A stretch of 35,303 bases of DNA from Pseudomonadota bacterium. Its GTDB lineage: Bacteria; Myxococcota_A; Polyangia; Haliangiales; Haliangiaceae. A model generated the notes under the pieces. That model did no database searches. It was not told where the DNA came from and saw only the letters and a program-made list of their open reading frames with translations. This document shows positions 31,043 to 35,303 of the stretch, piece after piece. Location: contig JAEYYV010000245.1 of NCBI GenBank assembly GCA_023428295.1, forward strand, positions 1 to 35,303, in the 5' to 3' direction. Within the stretch, counting starts at the first letter, position 1, and the number at the start of each line of letters is the position of its first letter. The position numbers and the translations under genes are program-made.

Positions 31043-32328
31043 TGAAGTCTTTCCTCCTCGGCTCTAGCCTCCTCACCGTCGGTCTCGTCGGGTGCAACTG
31101 GACGGAGTTCGACGATCTCGAAGCGGACACGTGGATCAGCGTGCAGGGTCAGCCCAACGATGACTCGACGGACTTCGGCGTCGCGCTCGCGCGTGGAGCT
31201 CGCACCACGAACCCCGGTGACGGCGGATCGATCGCGGTGCTCGGCACCGGACAAGCGCAGTACATGCGCATCGAGTATTCGGCGACGGGCTCCGTGCAGG
31301 TGCGCAGCGCGCTCCAGCTCAACTCGCAGTTCGGCGTGGGTAACCTCGATCTCCAGCCGGTGCTCATGGCGGATCCGTACAGCGACGAGGTCGGCCTCAT
31401 CGCGACCACGGGTGGCGATCAGGTGACCGTGCTGCACGGCGACGAGAACCTCGTCGGTCGTCAGCTGTTCGGACCGCGCCAAGCGTTCGCGGGCACGTAC
31501 ATGATCGCGCCTGTCGAGGGCATGCCCGGCATGGTCACGCCCTCGTATCCCGTCGCGGCCGCGGGTCCCGACGAGACCATCAGCGCGCTGTATCCGGGCC
31601 CGTACATCGGCTATTCGGTGCCGCCGCCCAAGTGCAACCTGAAGAAGGACAACGGCAGCCCGGTGAACATCCGCGGCCTCGGCGCGGCGTTCGTGACGTC
31701 GACCGAGTATCACGACCTCGTCGCGTGGTCGACGGATGGCGATCTGCTCGTCTATGACGGCGGCGTGTTCGCCGCGCAGAACGGCGCTGCGTGCCCGGGA
31801 ACGGCCAACGAGGGCGATGCGACACCGCTCGCGGCCAAGCCCGCAGCGGCGACGGGATTCGAGCCGGCGCGTGGCTCGCAGATCATCATGTACCAGGACC
31901 GCTACGCGATCCTCGTCGGTCACAAGGGCCTGACCAACTCCGAGTCGTATCTCGCGATCTGGGACATCGGCGGAGCGACCGGCGCGCCCGTGCAGCTCGG
32001 CGCGACGATCTCGGTGCCGGGACTCCGCACCGCAGCGATCCTCGAGAACGGCAACGACAAGTACATCGTCGCTGGATATCCGACGGAGACCGTCGACGGC
32101 GTGAAGGCGGGACGCGTGCAGGTCTATCCGTTCTCGACGACGGATGGCCTCGACGCAGGCTCCGTGCTGACGCTGTACGACGCGACGCCAGAGAACGACC
32201 AGCAGTTCGGTCGCGCGCTCGCAGTGACGGAGTTCAATGGCACGCCGGTGATCGCGGTTGCGGCGGATAACGAAGTGTTCTTCTACTTCCGCACCGCGCT
32301 CTACGGAGAGACACGCGAAGGCAAGTGA
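31042..32328 (+). CDS. FG-GAP beta-propeller-like lipoprotein
   Basis: A 428-residue predicted lipoprotein, lipobox LVGC (Cys18). The mature part is beta-rich with repeated FG-GAP-type blades: DFGVALARGARTTNPGDGGSIAV, FGVGNLDLQPVLMADPYSDEV, DRYAILVGHKG and NDQQFGRALAVTEFNGTPVIAVA. These resemble integrin-alpha-type propellers that bind ligands or calcium. ATG 31042 overlaps the preceding TGA by one base, with GGAGG 10 bases upstream; GTG 31039 is in frame and possible. The stop overlaps the next gene's GTG by four bases (GTGA). It is probably an outer-membrane or periplasmic partner of the kinase module. Confidence 0.85.
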   Translation: MKSFLLGSSLLTVGLVGCNWTEFDDLEADTWISVQGQPNDDSTDFGVALARGARTTNPGDGGSIAVLGTGQAQYMRIEYSATGSVQVRSALQLNSQFGVGNLDLQPVLMADPYSDEVGLIATTGGDQVTVLHGDENLVGRQLFGPRQAFAGTYMIAPVEGMPGMVTPSYPVAAAGPDETISALYPGPYIGYSVPPPKCNLKKDNGSPVNIRGLGAAFVTSTEYHDLVAWSTDGDLLVYDGGVFAAQNGAACPGTANEGDATPLAAKPAAATGFEPARGSQIIMYQDRYAILVGHKGLTNSESYLAIWDIGGATGAPVQLGATISVPGLRTAAILENGNDKYIVAGYPTETVDGVKAGRVQVYPFSTTDGLDAGSVLTLYDATPENDQQFGRALAVTEFNGTPVIAVAADNEVFFYFRTALYGETREGK

Positions 32329-34433
32329 GCACGTACCAGTGTCCGACGTGCCAGCGGACGTTCGAAGAGCCAGGGTACTGCCCCTTCGATCGCACGCAGC
32401 TGCATGACCCGCGTGCAGCGTCCGCGGGGACGATCGTCCCGCTGTTGCCGTCGGACAAGCAGACCGTCATGTCGGCTGCGATCAGCGCGCAGCCGGATCC
32501 GGACAGTCCCCGCACGCACGAGGTTCGTCGCGAGACGTTTCCGATGTCGCCGACGGGGAGGAACCCGCCGTCGCAAGAGGTGACGGCCGCGCGGCCACGG
32601 CCGAACATGCCGTCGGAGCAGCCGCAGTTTCGCGCGGTGTCGGCGACGGATAGCGAGCAAGACGCGATCGAGGCGATGCGCAGGTCGCGCGGCGACAGCG
32701 AGTACGACAAGCTCGTCGGCCAGACGCTCGACGGGCGCTACTACGTCGAGAAGAAGATCGGCGAAGGCGGCATGGGCGTGGTGTTCAGCGCGCGCCACGC
32801 GGTGATCGAGCGACCGCTCGCGATCAAGGTGCTCAAGCGCGAGGTGATGCGGGACACCGCGACGATCCAGCGGTTCGTACGCGAGGCCAAAGCAGCGTCG
32901 CGCATCGGGCACCCGAACATCGTCGACGTCACCGACTTCGGCACCACGCCCGACGGCATGACGTACTCCGTGATGGAGTACGTGGACGGTGACACGCTCG
33001 GTGGTGCGCTCCGAGCGGCCGCACCGTTCCCCCCGCATCGCGCGGTGAAGATCGCGGCGCAGATCGCACGCGCGCTCGGCGCCGCACACGACAAGGGCAT
33101 CATCCACCGCGATCTCAAGCCGGAGAACGTGTTCCTCCTCAATCGGGACGGGCGCACGGACTTCGTGAAGATCGTCGACTTCGGCATCGCCAAGGTCGCG
33201 CCGCCGCAAGGTGGTGTCGCCGAGCCGCGCCTCACGCGCGCGGGCTCCGTGTTCGGAACGCCGGAGTACATGGCGCCCGAGCAAGCCGCGGGTCGCGGTG
33301 ACACCGACGGTCGCGTCGATATCTACGCGCTCGGCATCATCCTCTACGAGATGGTGACGGGCCGCGTTCCCCATCGCGGTGACAGCATGGTGCGCACGCT
33401 CGCGATGCAGATGCTCGATCCCGTCGAGCCGCCATCCAAGGTGCGCCCCGATCTGCCGATTCCGCCCGAGCTCGAGCACGTGATCCTCACGGCGCTCGCG
33501 AAGAAGCGCGAGGCTCGGTATCAGACGATGGGCGAGCTGCTCGCGGCACTCGAGAAGGTGCTGACGCTCGTCGGTCAGAGCGTGACGGGCTCGCCGATCT
33601 ACGCGCTGCAACCGCTGCCGCCCGGTGCGGATCAGCCCGCTCACGCGCAGCCGACGCGAGCCGTCTCGGCACCGCACGCGACGCCGACGTCGCGCCCGGC
33701 GACCACCGATACGCGCCGGCCCAAGTCGCGCACCACGCCGCACGAGCCGCAGTTCACGGCGGGGGACAAGCCTCGCACGTTCGAGCACGTGTGGACGCAA
33801 AGCGAGCTTCCGCAACAGCGCAGCAAGTGGCCGCTCATCATCCTGCTGCTGCTGATCCTCGGCGGTGGCGCGACCGCCTTCACGCTGCTCTACGTGAAGC
33901 GCGCGGAGAACGATAGGCCGACCGTACGCGACGCTGGCATCGCGATGGTGACTCCAGCGCCGGACGCCGAGGTCGTGATCCCTGTCGCCGTCGACGCCGC
34001 GATCGTCGAGGACGCCGCGCTCGTCGAGGATGCGCCCGTCGACGCGCGAGCCCCGGCACCGAGCGATGCCAAGGACGACATCGTCGTCATCACACCGGAC
34101 GCAAACCGCCGCAAGCTCGACGCCGGCGTGACGACGAGCGGCATCCCCGAGACGCCCAACCAGCGCGGCACCATCATGGTGCAGGTGCTGACCAAGCCCG
34201 AGGGCGCGACGCTCTACGTGGGCACGTCGTATCGCGGACCAGGTGGCGCGACGCTCGAGGAGCCGCTCGGCACGCGGCTCGAGGTTCGCTGCACGCAGAA
34301 GGGCTACAAGGAGGGCAAGGTCACCGTCGCGTTCGACGGCAGGACCGAGGTCGCGCTCTGCGTGCTCACGCGCATCAAGATCTGCATCGACAACGTGAAG
34401 AACCCGTTCGACGACTGCGAAGTCGCTCCTTAG
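32325..34433 (+). CDS. Transmembrane Ser/Thr protein kinase with zinc-ribbon N-terminus and PEGA-like C-terminus
   Basis: A 702-residue Hanks-type kinase. It starts with a zinc-ribbon-like CPTC-x9-CPFD (Cys6, Cys9, Cys19) and a Pro/Ser/Thr-rich linker. The kinase domain covers about 138-410: glycine loop GEGGMGVV, K168 in LAIK, H261-R262-D263, D285 of DFG, and APE. All catalytic residues are present. A disordered Pro/Thr linker leads to one membrane helix (about 502-524). After an Asp/Val/Ala-rich stalk, the C-terminus is a PEGA-like domain (about 618-700, TIMVQVLTKPEGATLYVGTSY, KGYKEGKVTVAF) with four Cys. Start GTG 32325 overlaps the upstream TGA by four bases. Zinc ribbon plus kinase is common in myxobacterial kinases. 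Its stop overlaps the convergent small gene. Confidence 0.92.
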   Translation: MSTYQCPTCQRTFEEPGYCPFDRTQLHDPRAASAGTIVPLLPSDKQTVMSAAISAQPDPDSPRTHEVRRETFPMSPTGRNPPSQEVTAARPRPNMPSEQPQFRAVSATDSEQDAIEAMRRSRGDSEYDKLVGQTLDGRYYVEKKIGEGGMGVVFSARHAVIERPLAIKVLKREVMRDTATIQRFVREAKAASRIGHPNIVDVTDFGTTPDGMTYSVMEYVDGDTLGGALRAAAPFPPHRAVKIAAQIARALGAAHDKGIIHRDLKPENVFLLNRDGRTDFVKIVDFGIAKVAPPQGGVAEPRLTRAGSVFGTPEYMAPEQAAGRGDTDGRVDIYALGIILYEMVTGRVPHRGDSMVRTLAMQMLDPVEPPSKVRPDLPIPPELEHVILTALAKKREARYQTMGELLAALEKVLTLVGQSVTGSPIYALQPLPPGADQPAHAQPTRAVSAPHATPTSRPATTDTRRPKSRTTPHEPQFTAGDKPRTFEHVWTQSELPQQRSKWPLIILLLLILGGGATAFTLLYVKRAENDRPTVRDAGIAMVTPAPDAEVVIPVAVDAAIVEDAALVEDAPVDARAPAPSDAKDDIVVITPDANRRKLDAGVTTSGIPETPNQRGTIMVQVLTKPEGATLYVGTSYRGPGGATLEEPLGTRLEVRCTQKGYKEGKVTVAFDGRTEVALCVLTRIKICIDNVKNPFDDCEVAP

Positions 34434-34639
34434 CCGAGCTTCTCGAGGAGCGCCGCGACGAGTCGGCGTGCGGCGTTCTTGCCGAGCGTCATCGATTGAT
34501 CGCCGACGGCGATCGAGACGACTTCTTTGTCGTCTTTGTCATCGATCGATACGTTGACCGCGGGATCCTTTCGCAGCGTCACCGAGTAGGTGGTCGGCTT
34601 GAGAGGCGGCAGCTTCTTGGTGGCACGACTGTCTGGCAT
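34430..34639 (-). CDS. Small basic/helical protein
   Basis: A 69-residue protein from ATG 34639 (MPDSRATKKLPPLKPTTYSV). It has a short beta-like segment rich in Lys/Asp (NVSIDDKDDKEVVSIAVGDQSM) and a C-terminal helix KNAARRLVAALLEKLG. No signal peptide or membrane segment is evident. Its stop shares TTAG with the convergent kinase stop. There is a weak GGCGAG upstream. I cannot assign a family; it could be a conserved small cytoplasmic protein. Codon-position composition is consistent with coding, but a spurious frame is not excluded. Confidence 0.55.
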   Translation of the reverse strand: MPDSRATKKLPPLKPTTYSVTLRKDPAVNVSIDDKDDKEVVSIAVGDQSMTLGKNAARRLVAALLEKLG

Positions 34640-34705
34640 CGGAGGAAAGCTCGCCTTTGTATCGACCGCGGCCTAGGTAGTCGCGAGGTAGGCGGCGGGT
34701 AACTG

Positions 34706-35303
34706 TTAGCGACCGAGGCCGATCGCGATCCCGACGAGCGCATCGATGCTGACGTCGCTCCCGACGATGGTGCTGTCGAGGCGCCCATAGCCGGCGAAGC
34801 GGCCACCGAAGTCGAAGCGCACGCCGACGCCCGCGTACACGCCAGGGCGGCGATCGAGATCGAGGTCGAGCACGCCGCCCGCGCGAAGCATCGGCGTGGT
34901 GCGCCCGACGCGATGGCGAAGCGCGAGGCCGAGGAGTCCCCTGCCCCGCTCGTCGGCGTACAACGCACCCGCTTCGACGGCGAGGAGCGGAACCACGCCG
35001 ACCTCGACGTTGCCCGCCACCGCGAGCTCCGCGGGTCCGTCGATCGACGCGCCCCACACGAGGCCGAGCCACACGCGATGCGACGGCGGTTCGGGCACCG
35101 CGGCGACTGGCGGGGCGCCCTCGGGACCACGCGTCTCGATCGACGCGCTGCCGAGGTCGATGGCGCCGCCGGGTGTCGCGAGCGCGAGCGTGATCGTCTT
35201 GCGCCCGAGCCGGCGAGGTGTGATGTGCACGCGCGCGCCGCTCTCGGTGCGCTCGACGCGGTCGACGACGACGCCAGCCTCGGACCGCGCGACGAGCTCG
35301 CCC
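34706..35303 (-). CDS. Partial outer-membrane beta-barrel-like protein (5' end beyond window)
   Basis: The reading frame is open from 35303 down to the stop at 34706, giving at least 198 residues, so it is cut at the right edge. An internal GTG at 35230 could be mistaken for the start. The visible N-terminal part (GVVVDRVERTESGARVHITPRR, TITLALATPGG) looks like a beta-sandwich. The C-terminal 130 residues have alternating hydrophobic strands and aromatic/glycine girdles (WLGLVWGASI, GALYADERGRGLLGLALRHRVG, GVYAGVGVRFDFGGRFAGYG) typical of an outer-membrane barrel. The last residues are GLGR. Function unknown. Confidence 0.7.
   Translation of the reverse strand, partial: GELVARSEAGVVVDRVERTESGARVHITPRRLGRKTITLALATPGGAIDLGSASIETRGPEGAPPVAAVPEPPSHRVWLGLVWGASIDGPAELAVAGNVEVGVVPLLAVEAGALYADERGRGLLGLALRHRVGRTTPMLRAGGVLDLDLDRRPGVYAGVGVRFDFGGRFAGYGRLDSTIVGSDVSIDALVGIAIGLGR

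Overview
The window is a strongly GC-rich, densely coded piece of DNA that looks like the phylum Myxococcota (delta-proteobacteria-like), probably class Polyangia. The evidence is indirect: two ECF sigma/anti-sigma pairs, two transmembrane Ser/Thr protein kinases, PEGA- and TPR-rich envelope proteins, AgmX/PglI-type and VIT-vWA domains, and many secreted lipoproteins with Asp/Gly-rich or Cys-rich mature ends. No rRNA, tRNA, CRISPR array, integrase or insertion sequence was seen. The first 34 bases are not genomic: they match the Illumina Nextera read-1 adapter with one inserted A, so base 1 is a contig end and the first gene is cut by assembly. The last gene runs off the right edge. No gene-free stretch exceeds about 165 bases.

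Layout. 35-637 is the end of a Pro/Gln-rich tail-anchored protein. 737-5682 is an ECF sigma factor overlapping by one base a 1467-residue anti-sigma protein that continues into FecR, VIT, vWA, TPR, DUF2135-like and AgmX-like domains. Facing it on the minus strand is a second ECF sigma/anti-sigma pair (7340-5701). Divergent from that pair is a secreted protein made of GxQIG repeats (7503-9086); the shared intergenic region carries three copies of TCGTTCA(A/G) at exact 18-base spacing plus one inverted copy. A DUF2378-like gene (9696-9139) and pccB (9718-11271) start 21 bases apart, back to back. A TPR lipoprotein and a small lipoprotein follow (11394-13350).

13452-17440 is a three-gene operon: Ser/Thr kinase, TPR/PEGA-like membrane protein, lipoprotein. 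After it come a DAO-type FAD oxidoreductase (minus), a 75-residue acidic protein, a predicted caspase-fold lipoprotein with a PPC domain, and a TonB-C/AgmX-like secreted protein. 21722-24875 holds a polysaccharide flippase, a SAM methyltransferase and a CDP-alcohol phosphatidyltransferase, which suggests surface glycolipid or polysaccharide synthesis. Two tandem paralogous lipoproteins precede the CDP-alcohol gene on the same strand. 26801-29479 has a solitary DNA methyltransferase, a Cys-rich lipoprotein, and an overlapping DUF971/nitroreductase pair.

29567-34433 is a second kinase operon with the same three component classes as the first (TPR/PEGA two-TM protein, lipoprotein, Ser/Thr kinase), in a different order and with translationally coupled junctions. 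It is followed by a short minus-strand protein and a partial outer-membrane-type protein.

The most interesting candidates are the repeated kinase / PEGA-TPR / lipoprotein module, the giant anti-sigma fusion, the kinase whose extracytoplasmic end resembles the GspG pseudopilin, the caspase-like PPC lipoprotein, and the TCGTTCAA operator-like array. Many genes also have a TAnnnT or TGCTAnnnT -10-like element only 5-8 bases from the start codon, which suggests frequent leaderless mRNAs.
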